Positions 1 to 5,621 are shown, counted from the first letter of the stretch. The stretch is DNA of 6,633 bases from Cellvibrio sp. (GCA_021323495.1 JAJQJO010000212.1:1-6633), one strand, 5' to 3'. The notes: generated by a model not told the origin, from the letters alone. Translations and numbers: made by a program.

Positions 1-321
1 GCCGTTAAGGTAAATCACACGGTGTATCTTTCGGGGCAAATTCCACTCGATCCTAAAACCATGCAATTGATCGAAGGTGATTTTGCCGCGCAGGCTCATC
101 AGGTCTTTAAAAATCTTGCCGCTGTTTGTGAAGCTGCCGGTGGTGGTTTAAAAGATATCGTCAAGCTAAACATTTACCTGACCGATCTGGCTAATTTTCC
201 GATTGTTAACGAGGTGATGGGACAATATTTCCAACAGCCTTATCCTGCACGCGCTGCCGTTGGTATCAACCAATTGCCGCGTGCCTCGCTGATTGAGGCC
301 GATGGGGTAATGGTGCTTTAG
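1..321 (+). CDS. ridA: RidA enamine/imine deaminase, 3' part (5' end outside window)
   Basis: RidA (YjgF/YER057c/UK114 family) is a small cytoplasmic trimer that hydrolyses reactive enamines and imines such as 2-aminoacrylate, released by PLP enzymes like threonine dehydratase, to the 2-oxoacid and ammonia. The frame is open from base 1, giving 106 visible residues that begin AVKVNHTVYLSGQIPLDP and end at TAG 319-321. The family is usually about 127 residues, so roughly 20 N-terminal residues lie to the left. The GTG at position 22 is an internal Val, because family-like sequence continues upstream of it. Visible hallmarks are the YLSGQIPLDP segment, NLAAVCEAAG, VKLNIYLTDL, and the substrate-carboxylate-binding Arg in YPARAAVG (about visible residue 84), with a Glu near the C-terminus (IEADGV). 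In many gammaproteobacteria ridA lies just downstream of spoT. That gene would be to the left and is not seen here. A hairpin terminator overlaps the 3' end. Confidence 0.96.
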   Translation, partial: AVKVNHTVYLSGQIPLDPKTMQLIEGDFAAQAHQVFKNLAAVCEAAGGGLKDIVKLNIYLTDLANFPIVNEVMGQYFQQPYPARAAVGINQLPRASLIEADGVMVL

Positions 322-343
322 GCGCCATTACCCAACGCTTTTT
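305..343 (+). terminator. Rho-independent terminator of ridA, overlapping its stop codon
   Basis: The left arm GGGTAATGGTGC (305-316) pairs with the right arm GCGCCATTACCC (322-333) over 12 bp with one G-U wobble. The five-base loop contains the TAG stop. A run of five T follows at 339-343, after a five-base spacer. The left arm encodes the last residues of RidA. The gap before the T-run makes it less canonical than the two terminators further right. Confidence 0.65.
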
Positions 344-623
344 GATCCATGCATAGGGCTCGGCTGTATCAGTGCCTGTCCCGACCATCCCAAGCTCCTT
401 CGTATGCTGTCCAAACGCCATCACAACTTCACGACAAAAAATTGTTTTGCCGGACGAATGATCTCTCTTTTGCCTAAAAAGAGTATTTTTGCGTCAATTT
501 AATTATTTATATGCCAGTTTTTCAATGTTGGGCTTGTTTGGCTAATTGCTGATCAAAGTCTGTGCTAAGGTTTAAGGCAATTGACGACAATAATCCCGAT
601 TTTTTCTGAGTGGGCTCTCAGCC
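344..623. other. Intergenic region upstream of the sortase gene, no convincing gene
   Basis: About 280 bases separate the ridA terminator from the sortase start. The right half is AT-rich. The sortase promoter is expected here, but I could not find a -35/-10 pair that matches well at proper spacing. The TGC-TAAGGT stretch at 563-571 is at best a weak extended -10. Two small hairpins are visible. The first is CTCTTTT/AAAAGAG (465-471 with 477-483), followed by TATTTTT, an AT-only-type stem that could terminate weakly. The second is CTGAG/CTCAG (606-610 with 617-621), ending two bases before the sortase ATG and possibly masking its weak ribosome-binding site. A minus-strand open frame of 75 codons (493 to 266) has no good start signal and is not called. 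Confidence 0.5.
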
Positions 624-1355
624 ATGGAAAGCAATTGTTTCTTTGCCAAACCAGCACTTGGGGTGCGCTCTACCTCGCTGCTTTATCGCGGTTTGGAGAT
701 GTTTTGTTGGGGGCTGGGATTGGCCTTGCTCGGCTATGCCTTGATGGCCAAAATCCATGAGGCGGAAGCATCGGATGCGGGTTTACGTGCATTTGCATCG
801 GCTGCCGCAAATGATGTCGCTGACAGCAATTCCAGCGATGCCCCCGATAGCCTATTAAATGTGGAAGCGCTACAGCACCTTGACCAAAGTCTGTGGAGCA
901 AAAAACGAATCGCTCAATTTACCGATATCCACAACACAGATAAAGAAACGCCGCTGGCCGTATTGCGCATAGATGACTTAAGGATTGTGGTACCAATCTA
1001 CTCCGGCGCCACCGATTTCAACTTGAACCGCGGAGCCGGCTGGATCGAAGAGACCGCACCAGTCGACGGACGCGGCAACATAGGTATAGCGGCCCACAGA
1101 GACAGTTTTTTCCGCGCGTTGAAAGATGCCAGGCGAGGCCAGAAGATGACCCTGCAAACGCTGCGGGGTACTCGTTATTTTACCTTGGCAAATATTCAGA
1201 TTATTAACCCGTCCGAGATCAGCGTGCTTGAGCCGTCAAGCAGCTCCAAGCTTACCCTGGTTACCTGCTACCCCTTTTACCACGTCGGAAGTGCGCCGCA
1301 GCGGTACATTGTTACGGCTACTGAAGACATCTCAGCACCAAAACCTAAGGAGTGA
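624..1355 (+). CDS. Class D-like sortase (membrane-anchored transpeptidase) of a Gram-negative
   Basis: Sortases are cysteine transpeptidases that cut a C-terminal sorting motif after Thr and transfer the protein to an amine acceptor outside the cytoplasmic membrane. The protein is 243 residues. It has a short basic N-terminus, one hydrophobic segment at about 25-42 (signal anchor), an Ala/Ser/Asp-rich linker to about 108, and the sortase beta-barrel at about 109-232. The catalytic set is complete: His158 in GIAAHRD, Cys215 in TLVTCYPF, Arg227 in APQRYIV. The TLVTCYPFYHVG context and the compact barrel resemble class D sortases, a class reported to prefer LPXTA. The His motif reads AAHR where many relatives have AGHR. 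ATG 624 is the first start after an in-frame TAA at 591. Its Shine-Dalgarno is weak (GAGTGGG, 608-614). The next gene starts three bases after the stop, with its ribosome site inside the last sortase codons, so the two are almost certainly co-transcribed. Sortase identity is clear; the class is inferred by eye. Confidence 0.93.
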   Translation: MESNCFFAKPALGVRSTSLLYRGLEMFCWGLGLALLGYALMAKIHEAEASDAGLRAFASAAANDVADSNSSDAPDSLLNVEALQHLDQSLWSKKRIAQFTDIHNTDKETPLAVLRIDDLRIVVPIYSGATDFNLNRGAGWIEETAPVDGRGNIGIAAHRDSFFRALKDARRGQKMTLQTLRGTRYFTLANIQIINPSEISVLEPSSSSKLTLVTCYPFYHVGSAPQRYIVTATEDISAPKPKE

Positions 1356-1358
1356 TTT

Positions 1359-1907
1359 ATGGCAACATCATCGTTATTGAAGTCAGCTGTAGTAGGTGCC
1401 GCACTAATGGCGAGTTCTTCGCTATGGGCTGTGGAGTGTTCGGAAGTAGTGTGGAGTTCGTCGGTATTAGCTCAGTACCCAAACATCAGTGATCTATGCC
1501 AGGGTGTCGTTGAGCGGGATGGCAAACAGTATGTTGAAGTGCAGGGTAAATTTGTGCGGATGCATGACAACAAAGCCCGGATCAAATTCAAGCATGCCGA
1601 TGGTAGTTATGGCAAAACCTTCGAATCCAGGGAATTGCCTAACGATTACAAAATCACGGTCAATGGTAAAGAGGTGCTATTACATCGCGTGCAGCGCGAT
1701 ACCCAGTTAACTATTTACCTGCCGCCAGACCGTTTTACGCTTATCTCTGACCTCGCAGTTGCCGATACATCGCTCGATATGGTTGAAGTGCCGCCGGAAA
1801 TGCCATCAACCGCCTCATGGACTCCACTGTTAGGCCTCCTGGGTGCACTTGGTTGTGGTTTGGGTCTGGTGATGACCAGCCTGCGCCGTTTGCGCCGACG
1901 TGATTAG
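1359..1907 (+). CDS. Secreted protein with C-terminal LPXTA-like sorting signal, probable sortase substrate
   Basis: I do not recognise a named family. The 182-residue protein has a clear Sec signal peptide (Lys8, hydrophobic core, likely cut after SSLWA, residue 24). A soluble domain with many short beta-like stretches follows at about 25-135. Two cysteines (27 and 47), both conserved in the downstream paralogue, probably form a disulfide. The C-terminus is a cell-wall-type sorting signal: MPSTA at 148-152, a hydrophobic segment to about 174, then RRLRRRD. If cut after Thr151, the mature product would be about 127 residues. The start is supported by TAAGGAG (1346-1352) six bases before the ATG. 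The gene follows the sortase by three bases and ends before a strong hairpin terminator. From the sorting signal and context I infer that it is the substrate of the adjacent sortase. What the soluble domain does, and to what it is linked, cannot be told from the sequence. Confidence 0.88.
   Translation: MATSSLLKSAVVGAALMASSSLWAVECSEVVWSSSVLAQYPNISDLCQGVVERDGKQYVEVQGKFVRMHDNKARIKFKHADGSYGKTFESRELPNDYKITVNGKEVLLHRVQRDTQLTIYLPPDRFTLISDLAVADTSLDMVEVPPEMPSTASWTPLLGLLGALGCGLGLVMTSLRRLRRRD
1800..1904 (+). other. Tripartite C-terminal sorting signal (MPSTA, hydrophobic span, Arg-rich tail)
   Basis: Codons 148-182 of the upstream secreted protein encode MPSTA at 1800-1814, then SWTPLLGLLGALGCGLG and further hydrophobic residues, and finally RRLRRRD. 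This is the layout of LPXTG-type signals, with Ala in place of Gly as expected for class D sortases (LPXTA) and Met in place of the usual Leu. A PEP-CTERM tail looks superficially similar. However, the PEP motif is absent and a sortase rather than an exosortase is the neighbour. Confidence 0.75.
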
Positions 1908-1922
1908 TACAATTCATCCGGA

Positions 1923-1955
1923 AAAGGGCGGTCAGTCGATCGCTCTTTCGTTTTT
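1923..1955 (+). terminator. Rho-independent terminator after the sortase-substrate gene
   Basis: The arm AAAGGGCGGTC (1923-1933) pairs with GATCGCTCTTT (1938-1948) over 11 bp, including two G-U wobbles, with loop AGTC. CG and five T follow (1951-1955). It starts 15 bases after the stop codon. It should separate the sortase-substrate operon from the paralogue downstream, which would then depend on read-through or its own promoter. Confidence 0.8.
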
Positions 1956-2013
1956 GCAGGGCTTAATTTATTTCGCAACCTCAGTGCTGGGTAGCATCGT
2001 TTGATTAGTTACA

Positions 2014-2055
2014 GCATCAAGCTCGGGATGAAGCAGTCACGCATGGGTTTGATGC
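2014..2055. promoter_or_regulatory. Inverted repeat in the leader of the second paralogue
   Basis: GCATCAA (2014-2020) and TTGATGC (2049-2055) are perfect inverted copies 28 bases apart, ending 13 bases before the Shine-Dalgarno AAGGGG (2069-2074). They could be an operator or a long-range leader stem. A 7-bp match can also arise by chance. No good promoter was recognised in 1956-2080. Confidence 0.2.
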
Positions 2056-2080
2056 CATCAGGAAATTCAAGGGGTCAAAA

Positions 2081-2536
2081 ATGGCAACATCATCACTTTT
2101 GAAATCGACGTTATTAGGGGGCATGTTATTGGCGAGTTCGTCGCTATGGGCTGTGGAATGTACGGAAGTGGTTTGGCATCCGTCAGTGCTGGAACGCTAC
2201 CCCAATATATACAATGTATGCCAGGGTGTAGTTGAGCAGGAGGGTAAATACTATGTGGAAGTGCAGGCTAAATTTGTCAGCCTGCGGGACAAAAAAGCGC
2301 GCCTCAATTTTAAAACCGTGGACGGCACCTTCGATAAAACCGTTGAAACCAAGGAATTACCTGCGGATTTTACAGTTTATATCAATGGCAAAAAGGAGCT
2401 GTTGCGCAATGTGCAGCGCGACACCGAATTAACGATTTACGTTCCTTCGGATCGCTTTGCCTTGGTCTCTGACTTGGCGAATATTACTGTTGTGTACGAA
2501 TTTGAAGAGGATGGAGCCTCCAAAAAAATCAACTAA
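2081..2536 (+). CDS. Secreted paralogue of the sortase substrate, lacking a sorting signal
   Basis: This 151-residue protein is of unknown family. It has the same Sec signal peptide pattern as its neighbour (MATSSLLKS, hydrophobic core, likely cut after SSLWA at 24), the same two cysteines (27 and 47), and shared blocks CQGVVE, YVEVQ, ELP, VQRDT, LTIY and DRF. Identity is 86 of the first 133 residues by hand count. After SDLA the sequences part: this protein ends in a short charged tail (EFEEDGASKKIN) with no LPXTA-like motif, membrane span or Arg tail. Reading the other two frames after the divergence point shows no remnant sorting signal, so this is not a simple frameshift. The start is supported by AAGGGG (2069-2074) six bases before ATG. 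It is predicted to be released as a soluble periplasmic or exported form. It could be a partner, competitor or diffusible version of the anchored paralogue. Confidence 0.85.
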   Translation: MATSSLLKSTLLGGMLLASSSLWAVECTEVVWHPSVLERYPNIYNVCQGVVEQEGKYYVEVQAKFVSLRDKKARLNFKTVDGTFDKTVETKELPADFTVYINGKKELLRNVQRDTELTIYVPSDRFALVSDLANITVVYEFEEDGASKKIN

Positions 2537-2568
2537 CGGTGTTGATGTGGGAATATTCTTCTAATGAT

Positions 2569-2600
2569 AAAGGGCGATCAGTTGATCGCCCTTTTGTTTT
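2569..2600. terminator. Strong, possibly bidirectional terminator between convergent genes
   Basis: AAAGGGCGATC (2569-2579) and GATCGCCCTTT (2584-2594) form a perfect 11-bp stem with loop AGTT. TGTTTT follows on the + strand. On the - strand the stem is followed by TTTATCATT, so it may also stop lpd transcription, whose stop codon ends at 2618. It is a near copy of the hairpin at 1923-1948. Confidence 0.85.
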
Positions 2601-2617
2601 CCTGGCATTGGACAGGA

Positions 2618-4039
2618 TCAGCTTTTCAGGCTGGCTTTTGGATTGGGCAAATCGGTAATAGTACCTGCCCCTAGTTCCGCAGCTAATCCGACTGACTCAT
2701 GCAGGGTGGGATGGGCATGGATGGTGAGTGCGATATCTTCCACGCTCGCTCCAAATTCCAGCGCCAGCGTCAGTTCACCCAGCAGTTCGCCGGCATGAAT
2801 GCCGACCAACCCTGCGCCCAGTAGACGGTCGGTTTTGGCATCGTAAATAAGCTTGGTTTTGCCTTCACTGCGGTCCGCAGCAATTGCACGGCCACTAGCG
2901 TTCCACGGAAAGGCAGCAGTTTTATAATCCAGCCCCTGTTGCCTGGCTTCCTTTTCAGTCAGGCCAACCCAGGCGATTTCCGGATTAGTGTAGGCAATGG
3001 AAGGAATCGCCATGGGTTCAAATGCGTGGGGGTGACCAGCGATACCCTCGGCCGCAGCATGACCTTCATGGGTGGCTTTGTGCGCAAGCATCGGTTGTCC
3101 GACAATATCGCCAATTGCATAAATGTGCGGCACATTAGTTTGCAAGTATTGGTTGACCGGGATAAAGCCGCGCTCGTCCACCTGTACACCCGCTTTTTCC
3201 GCATCGACCAGTTTGCCGTTGGGGACGCGACCGACTGCAACTAATACGGCATCGAATTGCCGCGCATCTGCCGGTGCCTGGGCGCCGCTGAAGCTCACTT
3301 CAAGTGCCTCGGGCTTGGCATTTACCGCTTCGACTTTAGTCGAGAGCAGAACTTCGAATTTGTCTTTATTGTATTTGCTGTAAACGGCAACCAGATCTTT
3401 ATCTGCCGCAGGCACAAGCTGGTCGGCGAATTCCACCACAGTCACCTTGCTCCCCAGTGCTTCATACACAGTTGCCATTTCCAAGCCGATAATCCCGCCG
3501 CCAATCACCAGCAAACGTGGCGGTATCGAACGTAGCTCGAGCGCCCCGGTGGAATCAAAAATGCGCGGGTCTTCCGGAATAAAAGGCAGTTTCACACTGC
3601 GTGAGCCAGCGGCAATAATGGCATTGTCAAAATCAATCAGGGTGGTATCCACACCTGCTTCGACTGCCAGTTGGTGATCGCTTACAAATTTGCCATATCC
3701 TTTCACCACACGCACTTTACGGCCTTTGGCCATTGCGTTGATGCCAGAGACCAGCTTGCTGACTACGGAATTTTTATAACTGCGCACTTTGTCGAGATCA
3801 TGCTGCACCGGTCCGAAACTGAGACCAAGGTTGTTTGCATGCTGGGCTTCGTTAATCACTTCAGCGACATGCAACAGCGCCTTGGACGGAATGCAGCCAA
3901 CGTTCAGGCAAACCCCGCCGAGGTCGGAATAGCGTTCAACAAGGGTGACGTCCAAGCCGAGATCAGCAGCGCGAAATGCGGCCGAGTAACCGCCGGGACC
4001 ACTGCCGAGTACCACTACCTGGGTTTTGATGTTAGCCAT
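2618..4039 (-). CDS. lpd: Dihydrolipoyl dehydrogenase (E3 of pyruvate/2-oxoglutarate dehydrogenase)
   Basis: This flavoenzyme reoxidises dihydrolipoamide on the E2 subunits of cytoplasmic 2-oxoacid dehydrogenase complexes (and on the glycine-cleavage H protein) and passes electrons to NAD+. At 473 residues it has the family's normal length. The FAD-binding GSGPGGY lies at 12-18. The redox-active disulfide is Cys44/Cys49 in GGVCLNVGCIPSK. The NAD-binding GGGIIG is at 180-185 with an acidic Glu203 after the second strand, the preference for NAD rather than NADP. A second FAD contact is at AIGD (308-311). The dimer-interface active site is HPTLHE, with catalytic His443 and Glu448. The C-terminus ITDLPNPKA closely resembles E. 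coli Lpd. The start is fixed by AAGGAG (complement of 4046-4051) six bases before ATG. No E1/E2 genes are in the window. It lies 86 bases downstream of trkA on the same strand and converges with the sortase cassette. Confidence 0.97.
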   Translation of the reverse strand: MANIKTQVVVLGSGPGGYSAAFRAADLGLDVTLVERYSDLGGVCLNVGCIPSKALLHVAEVINEAQHANNLGLSFGPVQHDLDKVRSYKNSVVSKLVSGINAMAKGRKVRVVKGYGKFVSDHQLAVEAGVDTTLIDFDNAIIAAGSRSVKLPFIPEDPRIFDSTGALELRSIPPRLLVIGGGIIGLEMATVYEALGSKVTVVEFADQLVPAADKDLVAVYSKYNKDKFEVLLSTKVEAVNAKPEALEVSFSGAQAPADARQFDAVLVAVGRVPNGKLVDAEKAGVQVDERGFIPVNQYLQTNVPHIYAIGDIVGQPMLAHKATHEGHAAAEGIAGHPHAFEPMAIPSIAYTNPEIAWVGLTEKEARQQGLDYKTAAFPWNASGRAIAADRSEGKTKLIYDAKTDRLLGAGLVGIHAGELLGELTLALEFGASVEDIALTIHAHPTLHESVGLAAELGAGTITDLPNPKASLKS

Positions 4040-4061
4040 TTTGCGCTCCTTAACAGGTTGG

Positions 4062-4081
4062 CTGCCAGAAGTTTCCGGCAG
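4062..4081 (-). promoter_or_regulatory. Hairpin in the lpd leader
   Basis: On the minus strand CTGCCGGAA and TTCTGGCAG form a 9-bp stem (one G-U wobble, innermost pairs probably open) ending 10 bases before the lpd Shine-Dalgarno. No T-run follows, so it is not a standard terminator for trkA. It could be a 5' UTR stabilising or regulatory stem. It is also the only clear structure in the 86-base trkA-lpd gap. Confidence 0.35.
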
Positions 4082-4125
4082 TTACTGGGGTACGGGATTA
4101 GGGGAAAAACTACGGGTGGATGCTA

Positions 4126-5511
4126 TCAAAAGAAACTGAATCCCACCTGGAAAAGTTTTTCCACGTCGCGGATATGTTTCTTCTGCAGCAAAAATACGAT
4201 CACGTGATCGCCGGACTGCACTACAACATCATCATGGGCGATTACGACTTCATCGCCATCCGGCCCTTGGCGCACAATTGCACCAAAATTCGCGCCTTCA
4301 GGCAGATCTATGTCTTCCAGTGCCTTGCCGACCACTTTGGATGACTTGGCATCGCCATGGGCAATAATTTCAATCGCCTCGGCCGCACCCCGGCGCAGCG
4401 AGTGAACATTGACTATGTCGCCGCGTCGCACATGGGTGAGCAGGCTGCCGATAGTGGTGCTTTGGGGGGAAATAGCGATGTCGATGTCACCTCCCTGCAC
4501 TACATCAACATAAGCAGGGTTGTTGATCAATGTCATCACTTTGCGCGCACCCAGCCGTTTGGCAAGCATAGAAGACATGATATTGGCTTCGTCGTCGTTG
4601 GTAAGGGCAAGGAATACATCGGTGTCTTCAATGCTCTCTTCCATCAGCAGGTCTTTGTCCGACGCGCTGCCCTGGATCACAATCGCCCGCTCCAGCTGTT
4701 CCGAAAGGCGGATGCAGCGCATTTTGTTGTACTCGATCACGCGCACGTTGTAGCGGCCCTCGAGCATTTTGGCGAGGCGCAGGCCAATATTGCCACCACC
4801 TGCGATAGTAATGCGTTTGTAGGCGACTTCGAGGCGACGCAGTTCGCTCATCACCGCGCGTATATCCGCTCTGTCTGCAATAAAAAATACTTCGTCATCG
4901 GCTTCGATCACTGTCGTACCGGTCGGCATTATGGCGCGATTGCGACGGTAAATAGCGGCAACGCGAGTATCCACCGAGGGCATGTGTTCGCGCAAAAACC
5001 GCAATTCTTGCCCTACTAATGGGCCTCCGTGGTAGGCCTTTACCGCTACCAATTGAACCTTGCCATCAGCGAAATCCAGCACTTGTAATGCGCCTGGCTG
5101 TTCGATCAGGCGAAAAATATATTCTGATACCAACTGCTCCGGGCTGATCAAAACATCGATCGGGATGGCGCCGCTTTCAAATAATTGCTGATGGGTCAAA
5201 TAGGAGGTAGCACGGACCCGCGCGATCTTGGTAGGCGTGTGGAACAGGTTTTCTGCCACCGTACACGCGATCATATTGATCTCGTCATTGCTGGTTACGG
5301 CGACCAGCATATCGGCATCTTCCGCACCGGCTTGGGCGAGCACATCAGGGTGCGAAGCTTCGCCGGTAACGACGCTGATATCCAACCGATCGCGCAGCTC
5401 GCGCAGGCGCGCTTCGTCGGTATCAATAACGGTGATGTCATTGGATTCACTTGCCAGATGTTCAGCGAGGCTACCGCCAACTTGTCCTGCACCGAGGATG
5501 ATAATTTTCAT
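4126..5511 (-). CDS. trkA: TrkA, NAD-binding regulatory subunit of the Trk potassium uptake system
   Basis: TrkA is a peripheral cytoplasmic protein that binds NAD(H) and other nucleotides and gates the TrkH/TrkG K+ channel in the inner membrane. The 461-residue protein matches the usual two-repeat form (about 458 residues): RCK_N 1-120, RCK_C about 140-225, second RCK_N about 232-350, second RCK_C about 370-455. Both Rossmann folds carry the dinucleotide loop, GAGQVG (7-12) with Asp30 and GGGNIG (238-243) with Glu260. No trkH/trkG is in the window, which is usual because the channel genes are often elsewhere. The rsmB-trkA order is conserved in gammaproteobacteria. The ATG at 5511-5509 starts the MKIIILGAGQVGG core directly. 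The ribosome-binding region is AGGCGG within a duplicated 15-bp unit. The gap to rsmB is 110 bases, so co-transcription is possible. Confidence 0.97.
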   Translation of the reverse strand: MKIIILGAGQVGGSLAEHLASESNDITVIDTDEARLRELRDRLDISVVTGEASHPDVLAQAGAEDADMLVAVTSNDEINMIACTVAENLFHTPTKIARVRATSYLTHQQLFESGAIPIDVLISPEQLVSEYIFRLIEQPGALQVLDFADGKVQLVAVKAYHGGPLVGQELRFLREHMPSVDTRVAAIYRRNRAIMPTGTTVIEADDEVFFIADRADIRAVMSELRRLEVAYKRITIAGGGNIGLRLAKMLEGRYNVRVIEYNKMRCIRLSEQLERAIVIQGSASDKDLLMEESIEDTDVFLALTNDDEANIMSSMLAKRLGARKVMTLINNPAYVDVVQGGDIDIAISPQSTTIGSLLTHVRRGDIVNVHSLRRGAAEAIEIIAHGDAKSSKVVGKALEDIDLPEGANFGAIVRQGPDGDEVVIAHDDVVVQSGDHVIVFLLQKKHIRDVEKLFQVGFSFF

Positions 5512-5540
5512 AGTCCGCCTGTTTATAGTCCGCCTGTTTA
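5511..5540 (-). repeat. Perfect 15-bp tandem repeat carrying the trkA ribosome-binding site
   Basis: TAAACAGGCGGACTA (minus strand) occurs twice in a row without mismatch, and the last base of the second copy is the A of a TATG that begins trkA. Each unit contains AGGCGG, one mismatch from the ideal AGGAGG, so the duplication doubles the Shine-Dalgarno-like site. Only the proximal copy is at usable distance from ATG. Confidence 0.85.
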
Positions 5541-5558
5541 TGGATCGCTTGCTAATTC

Positions 5559-5587
5559 ATTGTTAAAACCTGATGTCCATGGGGCAA
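5559..5587 (-). promoter_or_regulatory. Weak sigma-70-like promoter candidate for trkA
   Basis: On the minus strand TTGCCC (plus 5582-5587) and AACAAT (plus 5559-5564) are separated by 17 bases. Each hexamer matches consensus at 4 of 6 positions. The -10 lies about 48 bases upstream of the trkA ATG, leaving a leader that would include the tandem repeat. It is the best pair in the rsmB-trkA gap but could be chance. Confidence 0.25.
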
Positions 5588-5621
5588 GTTGCCGGTATCT
5601 GCGGCTACTGAACAGTTGGTA

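Larger units (their letters stand above)
1346..2600 (+). repeat. Tandem duplication of a gene-plus-terminator unit, diverged
   Basis: Two units lie head to tail: 1346-1955 and about 2068-2600. Each holds a purine-rich Shine-Dalgarno six bases before an ATG, a paralogous secreted-protein gene starting MATSSLLKS, and a hairpin terminator. The proteins align without gaps for 133 residues, 86 of them identical by hand count. The terminator hairpins differ at only 3 of 26 positions. DNA identity is visibly highest around the signal-peptide end (near 1408-1455 and 2130-2177). The units differ mainly at the 3' end of the gene, where the first carries the sorting signal and the second a short unrelated tail. 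Confidence 0.75.

Noticed and set aside
465..490. CTCTTTT/AAAAGAG hairpin followed by TATTTTT.
   Set aside because: The stem is only 7 bp and mostly A-T, and it lies about 140 bases after ridA, which already has a better terminator. It is noted in the intergenic entry but not called.
266..493. Minus-strand open frame of about 75 codons opposite the ridA 3' end, with a protein-like stretch containing AFGQHTKELGMVG.
   Set aside because: It has no start codon with a Shine-Dalgarno (the first ATG is at 421), overlaps ridA by over 50 bases, and matches no family I recognise. A protein homology search would settle whether it is a gene remnant.
1800..1904. PEP-CTERM interpretation of the C-terminal tail.
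   Set aside because: The tail has a hydrophobic span and Arg cluster, but the diagnostic Pro-Glu-Pro is absent, and the adjacent processing enzyme is a sortase with TLVTC, not an exosortase.
2081..2180. Possible lipoprotein signal because a cysteine closely follows the signal peptide.
   Set aside because: Residues before Cys27 are AVE, not a lipobox, and both cysteines are conserved as a likely disulfide pair. Ordinary signal peptidase I cleavage after SSLWA fits better.
2479..2568. Frameshifted remnant of a sorting signal at the end of the second paralogue.
   Set aside because: The alternative frames after the divergence point show no PxTA motif, hydrophobic span or Arg-rich tail.
3671..4207. 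Plus-strand open frame of 178 codons opposite lpd.
   Set aside because: It is antisense to the strongly supported lpd gene, has no recognisable domain, and is a frame shadow.
4357..5019. Plus-strand open frame of 220 codons opposite trkA.
   Set aside because: It is antisense to the well-supported trkA, with a His/Asn-rich translation typical of shadow frames and no family features.
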